Shown here one piece after another: positions 55,301 to 63,444 of a DNA stretch of 64,000 bases (position 1 is its first letter; each line of letters opens with the position of its first letter). Below the pieces are notes generated by a model. That model saw nothing but the letters and a program-made list of their open reading frames with translations, was not told where the DNA came from and did not search any database. The stretch spans positions 124,001 through 188,000 of the forward strand of contig JAUJYZ010001076.1 in the NCBI GenBank assembly GCA_033675265.1, given 5' to 3'. The translations under genes were made by a program, and so were the position numbers. This DNA is from Actinostola sp. cb2023. Taxonomy: Eukaryota; Cnidaria; Anthozoa; Actiniaria; Actinostolidae.

Positions 55301-55786
55301 AAAAGTTTGTCTGAAAATATTGTGGGTGAGGTGAGGTGGCGTATTGTACAGAGAGTGACAAAAGTGCGTGATAGTCTTGTTAGATGGGGGTATAAGGTGG
55401 TGTCTAAGCGGTGTGCAGTATGTGGGAAGGACGAAACCATTGAACATTGTTTTTTGGAGTGTAGTCGTGTGAAAAAAGCGTGGGGATGGGTCGTGAGAAT
55501 AGTCAGAAAGTGGTCACGTGAGTTTGTTGTCAATGCAAAGTGTGTGTTTTTGGGTTTGTTCAAGGGGGAACGTAAAGATTTGGTGATGTTTGTAGTAGAA
55601 TGTATGTTAAATAATATTTGGTTTTTCCGTAACAGTGCAACGTTTCGTAACAGTGTTCGTCCGTATATTGATATTGTAAGAAAGTGTAAGAAAGATATTG
55701 TGTTTCGTTTAAGTGTTGAGTCGTTTCGTTTGAGTGAAAGAGATTTTCAGAAGATATGGGGGGAGACAAAAGAATTTTGGCAGTAA
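52394..55786 (+). CDS. LINE ORF2: APE-type endonuclease and reverse transcriptase, 1,130 aa, intact
   Basis: It nicks the target and copies the element RNA into the U2 site. The ATG at 52394 matches the ORF2 start of elements 1 and D; an in-frame ATG lies 18 bases upstream. Residues 1-225 are the APE-like endonuclease (LLSCNVRG, FVQESF, GDFNCVLESRDT at about 138, SDHDGV at about 221). Residues 430-730 are the RT (NWRPISLLNLDYK at about 516, LTLDQEKAFDRVD, GIRQGCSLSPMLY, QYADDTTAVL at about 689). A CCHC knuckle lies at about 1006-1022 (CAVCGKDETIEHC). No stop or shift occurs. The sense strand is very C-poor, as in element 1. Confidence 0.95.
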   Translation: MANLNLLSCNVRGVATVARRDVICPVLSKWNVVFVQESFVCNQRKAERFGKAWKGKCYWSFGEVRSAGVGILLSDRVSLDVLDVRRDTEGRVLSLLVKWGNVRYTFLCVYAPVNVSDRKLLFQGLHDYVFANSYCIMGGDFNCVLESRDTTATTGTNRAGGEELKTFLCDFKLSDAWVSVHGRTVSFTWMGQGIGSRLDRFYVSKDLVDVVTGCFVEVLGVSDHDGVVLSLNRSVVSKSKGLWKFNNGLLEDSEFVKSMRKWIRQYLERNKGERVGAFWVKFKKGVKKFVIRHSVAKARERRKKRDKITNEIIRLKRGLALGEDVAGRISELNGELKAVVMRESEGVMVRSRAQWIEEGERPTRYFFNLCAGHGRGNDIDVLKDGNGTEWSDESEKRKVIEMFYRNLFKLEDVDVDVQDVLLSKLSAVLSDESCNNCEGRVRVEELEYAVKGMANGKTPGDDGLSLEFYKCFSELLLPVVCQLANESFEVESLPEECVRSVVRLAFKMGDRKELKNWRPISLLNLDYKIVSKALSVRLRSVMSEVVCEDQTCGVMGRSITDNLNVMRDVLDHIDHTGEGGVILTLDQEKAFDRVDRFFLNRVLGRFGFGEDFRKWMNVLYVGATAKVICNGELTESIVLEKGIRQGCSLSPMLYVLMAEVLACSVRAEKGICGFLVPGSGGQQTNISQYADDTTAVLRDGVSITKYLDIVEFFGRWTGARLNRGKSEAMWIGSWNNRTDKPYGLKWVVRMKVLGVWFGDNVEDENWVTKCEKLKKVLDMWKGRCLSLRGKVLIVKVLGLSKLDYVARVLTVPSWVVTKVNSLVWSFVWNGKVELIKRETCLLPCLSGGLGMVDFGVRVRALHIANVVGCLNRLSGKMWCYPRYYLGVRLSSLRDDWMSLRDNSKPGAGFLSKYYKAVYVEIRVCSVQCCAVVSKMYEFLVSSKLKQPRCMGYWSDVSVTEWKDVWGGFRKSLSENIVGEVRWRIVQRVTKVRDSLVRWGYKVVSKRCAVCGKDETIEHCFLECSRVKKAWGWVVRIVRKWSREFVVNAKCVFLGLFKGERKDLVMFVVECMLNNIWFFRNSATFRNSVRPYIDIVRKCKKDIVFRLSVESFRLSERDFQKIWGETKEFWQ

Positions 55787-56203
55787 GTAGGCTTTGGCAT
55801 ACTAATGAGCCAATTTGAACAAAATCGAGTGGCAGATATAGGACTTAAGAGCAGTATTAATAAATACTGAGGACACAGTCATGCTTAGATAAGGGATTGG
55901 AAAAGGAAAACGAAAATTAAATGAATATTAGAGAAACTTGGAAAAGCTAATTTATGCAGTTTTGGGAATTTGAAAATTTGGAATTTAAATCGTATAACGT
56001 GAAATGAAAGATAAGAAACTAATAAGGAATAAGAAGTAAATAAGGTAATAAGAAGTACAAGTGTAAATAAGTAGAAATATGGAATTAAGAGTTGTTTGAT
56101 GATTAGAGTAATGTAGTGAAAAAATGTATAACTGGGTTAGTACCCATTTGTTTTTAAATCTTATTAAAGATTTTATAAAAAAATAATAATAATAAAAAAA
56201 AAA
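55787..56203 (+). other. 3' UTR and tail of element C
   Basis: A-rich untranslated region with GGACTTAAGAGCAGTATTAA, the TTATGCAGTTTTGGG block and the terminal stem AAATCTTATTAAAGATTT, then an A/T tail. It matches element 1's 3' UTR with scattered indels. Confidence 0.8.
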
Positions 56204-56254
56204 ATCTGTTTGATTTATTTTCGAAGCTACTGGATCGTAGTTAATCAGACTCAG

Positions 56255-56295
56255 GAGGCGGGAGGCAACTATACGGCAGTCCTCTCAGGGTGAGA
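56255..56295 (+). other. U1-derived segment in the element D leader
   Basis: GCGGGAGGCAACT and ATACGGCAGTCCTCTCAGGG match U1 nt 14 to about 58 of the copy at 7025, with a gap in the stem-loop I loop. The ORF1 start codon follows at once (GTGAGAATGGCG). There is no U1 5' end and no U1 flank here, so U1 sequence is inside the element, not beside it. Confidence 0.85.
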
Positions 56296-57337
56296 ATGGC
56301 GCAACGTGAATGTTCTGTGAGACTGAAATTAGAACATGATGTGCTGCATAGAGTGACGACGAACGATGTGATTGACCATCTTTACGAGTCAGGAGGTTTT
56401 GCCGAAGGAACGATCAAGTGTGTACAGATCGATAAAGATGAATCCGTGGTTGTCACTTTCGCCGATCAGGATTGTGTGGAGCGGATTTTGGGTCTTGGGA
56501 CGATGAGTATCAACGAGTTCCCGGTGATAGTCTCCAGTGTGGATGCTAGGGGCAAGTATGTGAAGGTTTTTTACTTGCCGTATGAAGTAAAAAACAGTGA
56601 TCTGCAAGCGGTCTTGGCCGAGCACGGCCATGTGTATAATGTTCGACGCGATGTGGGTTATAAAGGGATCGAAGACGGGGTCAGAACGGTGACTATGAAT
56701 GTCAACGGGAACATCCCGAGTTTTATGAAAGTGGGACCGTATGAATGCAAGATTTGGTATCGCGGGCAAAGGCAAACATGCCGAAAGTGCTACAGCACGG
56801 AGCACTTCGCTCGGGATTGCCCGAATGTTCAATGTTATCGCTGTAAGGAAATGGGGCACGTCTCAAGGAATTGCAGCCAAGAGGAATACTGTGGAAAGAT
56901 GTGGCAAGAGTGGGCATGTAGAGTGGAGATGTCGTGTATCGTCCTACGAGAATACAAGGGCGAGTGCTTTAGAGCTGCCCGTGTCTGAGGCTCTAGAGAT
57001 TCTAGCCGAAGGGAATGTGGTCGAAGGAGTGAATGTTACGCAGAAGGAACTCGAAAAAGAACAGCAAAATGAACAGGAACCGGAGCGGTAGGAGATGAAC
57101 GAGAGTCTAGGTTTGGATGATTTACCATTTGGGGAGACGGACGGCGAAGGTGAGCAAGGAACGAGTCAGGATGGGGGAGATATGGATGGATTGAAAGAGG
57201 TGGTGGAAGAAGTCACGCAAATGGAGGCGGTGTCAGGGACGGCAAAACGACAGAGGCCGCCCTCCCCGCTTGCAAGCCCAAGAGTGAAGCTGCGGAGGGA
57301 CAATGTGAAGAAAGAAACGGAGGACGGTGAAAACTAG
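56296..57337 (+). pseudogene. LINE ORF1 protein, element D (frameshift and stop)
   Basis: The ATG at 56296 starts MAQRECSVRLKLEHDVLHR. The RRM-like region (VKVFYLPYEVKNSDLQAVL, HGHVYNVRRDV) and two CCHC knuckles (CRKCYSTEHFARDC, CYRCKEMGHVSRNC) are in frame. Before the third knuckle the frame shifts (CGKSGHVEWRC is in frame 2) and a TAG lies at 57089-57091. The acidic tail and the basic C-terminal motif (KRQRPPSPLASPRVKLRRD) end at 57337. The sequence is the most diverged of the lineage-1 ORF1s. Confidence 0.85.
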
Positions 57338-57446
57338 GTATAGTTTAATTTAGTTTTTGCTTAAGTTTTTCGAGAATTGAATTGAGTAACTTTTTTGGTT
57401 TCTGAATATGTAATGAGTGTAATATGTTAATGTCTTTGTTAACTTC

Positions 57447-57486
57447 ATGGCTAGCTTAAACCTATTGTCTTGTAATGTTCGGGGAG
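57447..57486 (+). pseudogene. ORF2 start of element D, truncated
   Basis: ATGGCTAGCTTAAACC and the following bases match the ORF2 start of elements 1 and C (LNLLSCNVRG). The match stops at CGGGGAG, where the Polinton end begins. Confidence 0.9.
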
Positions 57487-57650
57487 AGTAGATATGAAAT
57501 GACAGTTCTGGAACACCTTGGTGGGGTATGGTGGGGTATATTAGGGTATGCCGTGGGGTATTGTGACATCATCAATTTGGGGTATGGGGTATGGGTGAGT
57601 CAGGTCTATTTTTAAAACGTAGTTCTATTTTGGGACACCGATAACGTCAT
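57487..57650 (+). repeat. Probable Polinton left terminal repeat
   Basis: It starts AGTAGATATG and has several GGGGTAT repeats (about 57523-57595). The opposite terminal repeat is missing, so its length cannot be set. The G-rich runs might form unusual DNA structures. Confidence 0.55.
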
Positions 57651-57741
57651 CGAGGGTGTTATAAAACCTAAGGTGTAAGGCATCAGAAATCAAATCATTT
57701 CAACCCTCCAACCAAACGTATATTTATTCAAAAATCAAACT

Positions 57742-58095
57742 ATGGATCCCAACACATTAGCGGAAAAGCTCTACATTTCAACTTATGCCGTGGAGGTTTG
57801 TCGGCATCTTGTTCAAATTGATATGGAACGGTGTTGTGGGTGTAAACAGAATAAAACAGTGGAATGCCTCATGCTATCAGAAGAGGAAAAGATATATTTT
57901 CACTTTGATCATGCTCTACAGACTGTAAACCATGAAAATGCTAATACAAAAGTCTTGGACTGCATGAGTCCATTTGAACTCACAGCTAAAACCAAAACTG
58001 GGTTGTACTCTTGGTTGAACAATAACCCACTCCTATCAAGTCATGATCTTCGTCGAAAGATTAAAGAAACAGTTAAAATTATACGCATATACTAA
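57742..58095 (+). CDS. Small Polinton protein, 117 aa, unknown function
   Basis: An open frame 90 bases after the terminal repeat region. It has a Cys cluster (ERCCGCKQNKTVECLM) followed by a helix-rich part. The cluster resembles the CxGCxxxxxxxxxxC motif of the protein at 58960-59649, so the two may be related. I do not know its role. Confidence 0.6.
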   Translation: MDPNTLAEKLYISTYAVEVCRHLVQIDMERCCGCKQNKTVECLMLSEEEKIYFHFDHALQTVNHENANTKVLDCMSPFELTAKTKTGLYSWLNNNPLLSSHDLRRKIKETVKIIRIY

Positions 58096-58280
58096 TTAAG
58101 AAAAACGAAAATAAATTCAATTCAACAAATTCGCCTGTGATTCATTTTTAATCATAAAAAAGGTTTTAATGTTCTTCGCACAAGTCAATTTAGCTAATCA
58201 ATTTATTTATTTATTTACATGTTGTTACATCGTTGAAAGAGTAGTATTTTTAAATGATAAGGGTTCATTGTTTAAAAAAG

Positions 58281-58835
58281 TTATTTTGACACAAATAAAG
58301 GTTTGTCTGATACTTGATGGGGTCCAAACATAATCTTTTTACTTGTAGATGGCACATCAAACAAACCGCTCCTCTTTCTGGACTCCTTCTTCTCTTCGCC
58401 TTTACCCCCTTTGTGTTCAGTTTGAAATCGCTTCTGTACAGATGGGGTGAGATTACAGTTAATTATGTCACGGTTCTTTATCCAAAACTCGTAAGCCAAA
58501 ACTGCATCCACTGTAGGTGCTTTAAAAAACTTATCTGATTCTACCACATGGTAATACCACTCAGCAGGAAAACTAAACTCTTGTTTTATTCCCACGCGTA
58601 CGACAGTCACTTGATCGTCTAAGACCACTTTCTTGGTTTCCTTGTACACTTCTGAAGCAGGTGTTGTTGTTAGGGCTTTTCGCTGTCTTTGATGGACGGG
58701 GTCGGCCATGTTGAATTTCACAACTATAGAATTGGGTTGATCCACAGTCACACTTTGTACATTCACTTTTTGCAAAAGATCTTCCAGAACCGCAGAAGGC
58801 GTCATCATAGATCTGGCCATCATGTTCTTTTTCAA
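58281..58835 (-). CDS. Polinton ORF, 184 aa, unknown function
   Basis: Open frame on the minus strand, opposite to its neighbours. The N-terminal half is mixed alpha/beta (SVTVDQPNSIVVKFNMADPV, VTVVRVGIKQEFSFPAEWYY). The C-terminus is Lys/Glu-rich and basic (KGGKGEEKKESRKRSG), which could be a nuclear signal. No family is recognised. The strand change is common in Polintons. Confidence 0.6.
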   Translation of the reverse strand: MKKNMMARSMMTPSAVLEDLLQKVNVQSVTVDQPNSIVVKFNMADPVHQRQRKALTTTPASEVYKETKKVVLDDQVTVVRVGIKQEFSFPAEWYYHVVESDKFFKAPTVDAVLAYEFWIKNRDIINCNLTPSVQKRFQTEHKGGKGEEKKESRKRSGLFDVPSTSKKIMFGPHQVSDKPLFVSK

Positions 58836-58959
58836 GTTTGGTGTCTAGATCAAACTAACTCCCATACTTAAGTACTATGGCTTCTTATAACTCATTTCTA
58901 AACAGATTACATCATCCTGATGTAAATAGAAAATGTGATCATTCTCTAAAAACAGAATC

Positions 58960-59649
58960 ATGACGTTATGCTTTCTGTATAAAGAAGAGTATAAAACTGG
59001 GATCTTCTTCATTCTACGGAGATGTGGTGGCTGCTCATGTTGCTCACCATTATACCCCTCATTTATTGTTGGATTCGAGATTACTACCAAGGACCTCTGT
59101 GGACTATTCATGAACGTATCAAGTTCGAAGATGATACAAAGCATCTCCCTCATAGACGACAAAGTAGTTATGATTGTCAGTGATGAAGTAGAGGTGGTTG
59201 GACGCGTCAAAGTCCGTCAAGTACTGACCTACCTCTATGCTGAACTATGTCAGAGAAGCATTTTCAAAAAGTTCCATTGTGAGGGTTGTGAGCAGAATTG
59301 GCCCAGTCAACGCGATCATGAATGCTGTATCAGAAGTTAAGAGGACATCTTCGACAGTTACTATGATGATGTCAAAAACGACATTGATCTCGAAATGTTA
59401 CACAATCTGTGTGTTCCATTTACCACGCTAGTTGGTATACCCATGACCACAGAGTGGAATGAGTTTATTTCAAACTTCCCATCCATGTCCACCCACATGG
59501 TGTTTACCATTTGGGAAGAGATGGTGCATTCCTGGGATGATGATCTAATCATTACCGACTTTGTAAATATGATGTGTGACACCATGCATAACAGTAGCGC
59601 ATGGTCACTAGATACTTATGATAAATTTAAAGTAGTGATGACAAACTGA
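58960..59649 (+). pseudogene. Polinton Cys-motif protein, one in-frame stop
   Basis: One frame runs from 58960 to 59649 with a single TAA at 59338-59340. Before it is a Cys motif (HCEGCEQNWPSQRDHECC); after it come LHNLCVPFTTLVG and WEEMVHSWDDDLIITDF. I recall the CxGCxxxxPSQxxHxC pattern from small Polinton ORFs, but its function is not known to me. The start could be further in than the first ATG. Confidence 0.6.
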
Positions 59650-59710
59650 ATAAAAGGATGTTTTTCTACACCATAAATCAGTCTCGTGTTTGATTTCATA
59701 GGATAAAGAC

Positions 59711-59914
59711 ATGGGTTGTGGGTGCCTTAGTTCCATTCCCAATCTCAACCTTCAAAACAAATTTCGTAAAATTCGTTGTGTTCTCGCGTGTTGCGGGGGT
59801 AAAGTGGTTATAGAAAACTCTCACATCGATGGAGAACCTTCTAGAGAAACTGTACTACAACATAAACCAAGGAGGGAGTCTCGGAAGCGTAGATGCCCTA
59901 TACTATGCTGCTAA
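59711..59914 (+). CDS. Small Cys-rich Polinton ORF with MGC start, 67 aa
   Basis: It starts MGCGCLSS, which fits N-myristoylation plus palmitoylation at a membrane, and has further Cys pairs (CVLACCGG). It overlaps the integrase start by 86 bases in another frame. The part after residue 40 may be only overlap reading. The function is unknown. Confidence 0.4.
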   Translation: MGCGCLSSIPNLNLQNKFRKIRCVLACCGGKVVIENSHIDGEPSRETVLQHKPRRESRKRRCPILCC

Positions 59915-60902
59915 AAAGAAAAAGAAAAAGATTACGAAAAGAAAAGTTCGAGAATGGTTAAAAGCACAACGGGTTTATTCGCTCCACCGACCAGCGCGTA
60001 AACAATTCCGTAGAAACCGAGTTATCGTAGGATCCATGGATGCTGTGTGGGAACTGGATTTGATTGACGTTCAATCTCTCAAGAAATACAACAAGAATAA
60101 CAGATTCATACTGTGCTGCATTGATGTTCTCTCAAAATATGCCTGGGCCGTTCCTCTGAAAGACAAAACCGGTCAAACACTAATTCATGCGTTTCAACAG
60201 ATATTACAAGAATCCAGTCGTCAACCTGAAAAAATCCATTCAGACCGTGGAAGTGAATTTACCAATCGGAAATTTCTATCGTTTTTAAAAGAAAAAAATA
60301 TCAAATTGTACCACACGTACAACACAAAAATAAAAGCCAGCATTGTCGAGCGTTTTAATAGATCATTAAAACAGCGAATGTCTCGATACTTTACCCTGAA
60401 AGGGACCTTGAAGTATACAGATGTATTACCTGAACTGGTTCAGGCCTACAACCATTCCTACCATAGAAGTATACAGAGAACCCCAGCATCAGTCACGAAA
60501 AACAATGAAAAACAGGTTTGGATGACCTTGTATGGCAACCAACCCCCGAAGAGGGGATACTCTTTCGAACTAGGTGATCAGGTGCGCATTTCCAAGTCCA
60601 AAGGGTTGTTTGAGAAAGGTTATCTACCCAACTGGAGTGAGGAAATATTTACCATTTCCAAGCGTCTACCTCGAAACCCACCAGTGTACAAGTTGAAAGA
60701 GTACGATGGGGATGAGTTAGAAGGAACCTTTTACAAGCAAGAATTACAACATGTTCAGACCAAGGGAGAGGATGAAGTGTATAAGATAGAAAAGATTTTG
60801 AAGAAACGTAAACGAGGAAAACGAGTTGAAATATTAGTCAAGTGGTTAGGGTACCCAGACAAATACAACAGCTGGGTCTTACAAAGTGACATTGAAAAAT
60901 GA
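59829..60902 (+). CDS. Polinton integrase (rve core + chromodomain), 357 aa
   Basis: Retroviral-type integrases join element ends to host DNA. An N-terminal basic region (AAKKKKKKITKRKVREWLK) is followed by the catalytic core with Asp77 (WELDLIDVQ), Asp139 (HSDRGSEF) and Glu174 (KASIVERFNR), a DD35E triad. A C-terminal SH3-like region (ELGDQVRISKSKGLFEKGY) and a chromodomain (YKIEKILKKRKRGK, LVKWLGYPDKYNSW) follow at about 310-357. This order is typical of Polinton integrases. The frame is intact, although the element around it is truncated. Confidence 0.92.
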   Translation: MENLLEKLYYNINQGGSLGSVDALYYAAKKKKKKITKRKVREWLKAQRVYSLHRPARKQFRRNRVIVGSMDAVWELDLIDVQSLKKYNKNNRFILCCIDVLSKYAWAVPLKDKTGQTLIHAFQQILQESSRQPEKIHSDRGSEFTNRKFLSFLKEKNIKLYHTYNTKIKASIVERFNRSLKQRMSRYFTLKGTLKYTDVLPELVQAYNHSYHRSIQRTPASVTKNNEKQVWMTLYGNQPPKRGYSFELGDQVRISKSKGLFEKGYLPNWSEEIFTISKRLPRNPPVYKLKEYDGDELEGTFYKQELQHVQTKGEDEVYKIEKILKKRKRGKRVEILVKWLGYPDKYNSWVLQSDIEK

Positions 60903-60992
60903 TTGTTGTGTAATCAACCGTGGTGAATTGAATAATAAAAGTATTATAAACTTCAGTTGTGTGTTAAGTGGTTTCATTTACCTCAACCAACC

Positions 60993-62542
60993 ATGGTAGT
61001 CAGTTCGTTCTACCACAGGTAACCCAGGCTGTATACTTGTGAAGAGAATGTAAGACTGATACATCTCGAAAAATTATTTAGCAAAATATTGTCAATAAAG
61101 CTTGAAATGATAGATAACAATTGTACTTACCGTCTTGTCTTGATTTCTTGCAATTTTGAGCGTTTTTTAGCGATTTTAGGTACCTCTCCCCTTCCCCTAC
61201 TAAAGAGAAGTAAAGGTAGGAGGCAGAGACCACGATTTCCAGCTGGATCACGCTACTTCAGGTCGATTTTTTCTCTCAAAACGATAAACCTTCGATTCCT
61301 GACATCACTAGACGAAGGAAGGATAGTCGTGGAGTCCTTCGATGTGAATTCATGCGAGAAAACCGATCAATGTCATCCTGAAATAAGCCGTTACGTTCAT
61401 AAAATTCGCCATAAAAGTACGACCCACTCATATCCTGGACGCCATGGAAGCCGTTACTCCACAGGAAACCCAAACAAAAACTCGATCTCAAACGTGATTG
61501 GACGAAAATTCTACCATTTGTCGATTTTTTTTTCCTATGTGCACTCCCCCACGGTCGAATATTTGAATGTGCTTTGTTACTTTTGTCCAATCACGTTTGA
61601 GATCGAGTTTTTGTTTGGGTTTCCTGTGGAGTAACGGCTTCCATGGCGTCCAGGATATGAGTGGGTCGTACTTTTATGGCGAATTTTATGAACGTAACGG
61701 CTTATTTCAGGATGACATTGATCGGTTTTCTCGCATGAATTCACATCGAAGGACTCCACGACTATCCTTCCTTCGTCTAGTGATGTCAGGAATCGAAGGT
61801 TTATCGTTTTGAGAGAAAAAATCGACCTGAAGTAGCGTGATCCAGCTGGAAATCGTGGTCTCTGCCTCCTACCTTTACTTCTCTTTAGTAGGGGAAGGGG
61901 AGAGGTACCTAAAATCTCTAAAAAACGCTCAAAATTGCAAGAAATCAAGACAAGACGGTAAGTACAATTGTTATCTATCATTTCAAGCTTTATTGACAAT
62001 ATTTTGCTAAATAATTTTTCGAGATGTATCAGTCTTACATTCTCTTCACAAGTATACAGCCTGGGTTACCTGTGGTTCTACATAACGCTGCCCAGCAACA
62101 GCTCCATGACCATTTTCCCCAATAACACTCTAGCAGAATATAAAGCCAAACTTCCCGAGCACGTGGAGTTATCAGGGAATTGGGAGGTAGGGCTCGCCTC
62201 CATCACGTTTCCCCACACGTGGTTTAATATTAGAAGGGAAAACTGTAAAAATTACGACGATGGTGATGACGTGTGGACGGTCGCATTGATTCCAGTAGGT
62301 TATTATTCAACCATCGCAGAGGTTATCACAGAACTAAATAAAGCAATCAAATATGATGGAGTCACCGGTATTTCCTTCAAGTTGGATATTCGATCTCAAA
62401 AAGTCACGATAACACTAGACACAGGTCAGAAGCTTAGTTTTGAAAACGACTTGGGAGTGATTTTAGGGTTTAGCAACGACATTATCATGACCAAGACAAC
62501 CACAGCACCCTTCGTCAGTGATTTGAATATTGGTCTTCAATC
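60993..62542 (+). pseudogene. Polinton virion-type protein gene, split by a foldback element and 3'-truncated
   Basis: The first five to six codons (ATG at 60993) are separated from the rest by the 1,063-bp insertion at 61013-62075. The downstream part has LPSNSSMTIFPNNTLAEY and LSGNWEVGLASITFPHTWF, a pattern I recall from a conserved Polinton protein, probably structural. It ends in U2-flank sequence at 62543. Whether it is the minor capsid (penton) protein cannot be decided here. Confidence 0.65.
61013..62075. mobile_element. 1,063-bp foldback element with about 490-bp arms
   Basis: The arms (about 61013-61512 and 61585-62075) are near-perfect inverses, starting CCACAGGTAACCCAGGCTG. A 5-bp target duplication TTCTA lies at 61008-61012 and 62076-62080. 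Long ORFs in the arms (61089-61634 plus, 61577-61999 minus) mirror each other and have no recognised domain. It is non-autonomous. Confidence 0.9.
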
Positions 62543-63400
62543 AAAGAAAGTCATTAGCATATTAAAAATGAGTTATGTCAAATCACTCTGATGATTAATT
62601 ACTATATTTTTTTCATGGTAAGTAAGAGGTAGTAAGTCTACTAAGTTAAAGGTAAGTAACATAATGGTCAATATACAATAATTTCAGTATCTTGATCAGT
62701 GTCTTGATCAGTTCTTCCTCCGGTATCAAGATACATCCACCCGACCCGAATTGTGAGAGCTGATTGGTTGTTGAGCTAATGAATTATTATATATCAAACT
62801 CTCGTGCTTCTTTCATCAAGGGTTCCCATATATCTTGATATAGCTTCTAGTGATTTTCCTCTGATGTTTCATTGGGTATCAAAGTGCATGCATGTGACTA
62901 AAAAGGAACATTCTCATTGGAAGTTCACCTAATAAATTGTTCATGAATTTGAGAAGTACATATGAACCCTAGGGTGATAAGTAGTTCTCATACTCATCCA
63001 ACCAATCAAATGTGCAGAACCAGACCACTTGGGGAGAAAGAGATTGAAGCTATTTGTTAGAATTTCCTACTTGAACAAACGCGCCACCAGCAAGCAATTT
63101 TCCTGATTTGTAATGTAATGACATCATACGTCACGTGATCATAAAAAGCATTGCACCAAAATGTTAAGCACTCGAAATCCAATCTATGCACTAGTTTTCG
63201 TGCAAACATATCAAATGTGTGCTGAGTTTTTGAAGAAAAAGGGAACTCTCAAAAAGGCCCAAATGCCATGCCGTACCACACCCCACTAGCCGTTTAGGCA
63301 ATAGTGCTCAATATTCTCATGAAATAGCCATTTTTGCGCGAGGGCCCACACAGGGTACTGAGGAATTCATCAAGGAATGCAAACGGCGCACTTGGACGGT
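62543..63400 (+). repeat. U2 gene upstream region, copy 3 (858 bp)
   Basis: It matches 37263-38119 end to end from AAAGAAAGTCATTAGC to U2. The CRE-like site is TGACATCATACGTCACGTGA here (63119-63138). Its left boundary abuts truncated Polinton sequence. Confidence 0.92.
63341..63400 (+). promoter_or_regulatory. Candidate U2 promoter block (PSE-like), copy 3
   Basis: It is the same block as in copies 1 and 2, with GGGTACTGAGGAATTCATCA about 45-55 bases before U2. The call rests on conservation and position. Confidence 0.5.
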
Positions 63401-63444
63401 ATCGCTTCTCGGCCTTTTGGCTCACATCAAGTGTAGTATCTGTG
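63401..63444 (+). ncRNA. U2: U2 snRNA gene, 5' part, interrupted
   Basis: U2 nt 1-43, with CTCACATC in place of CTAAGATC. It runs into element E after ATCTGT. The rest of the gene lies beyond the window or is lost. Confidence 0.92.

Larger units (their letters stand above)
51160..56203 (+). mobile_element. Element C: full-length lineage-1 LINE with intact ORF2
   Basis: It starts after ATCTG at the tail of element B and ends before ATCTGTT and element D. The leader has the family hairpin (51209-51228). ORF1 is slightly damaged and ORF2 fully open. The 3' UTR carries the family end block (GGGTTAGTACCCATTTG, AAATCTTATTAAAGATTTT, tail). It is the best-preserved copy of lineage 1 in the window. 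Confidence 0.92.
56211..57486 (+). mobile_element. Element D: lineage-1 LINE with a U1-containing leader, cut by a Polinton
   Basis: It follows ATCTGTT at the tail of element C. The leader first matches element 1 (GATTTATTTTCGAAGCTACT through AATCAGACTCAG). It then switches to U1-derived sequence where element 1 has its hairpin. ORF1 is damaged. Only 40 bases of ORF2 remain before Polinton sequence begins at 57487. Confidence 0.88.
57487..62542 (+). mobile_element. Truncated Polinton (Maverick), left end with integrase
   Basis: It begins 5'-AGTAGATATGAAATGACAG inside element D's ORF2. Polinton termini start with AG. The first 160 bases are rich in GGGGTAT repeats. Gene content fits: several small ORFs, a chromodomain integrase and a virion-type protein gene. 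DNA polymerase B, ATPase, protease and major capsid genes are absent. The element ends abruptly at 62542, where U2 upstream repeat 3 begins, so most of it was lost. It is an old copy and not functional. Confidence 0.8.

Noticed and set aside
61089..61999. Long mirrored ORFs (181 and 140 codons)
   Set aside because: They are the two arms of the foldback element read on opposite strands, with no recognisable protein family.
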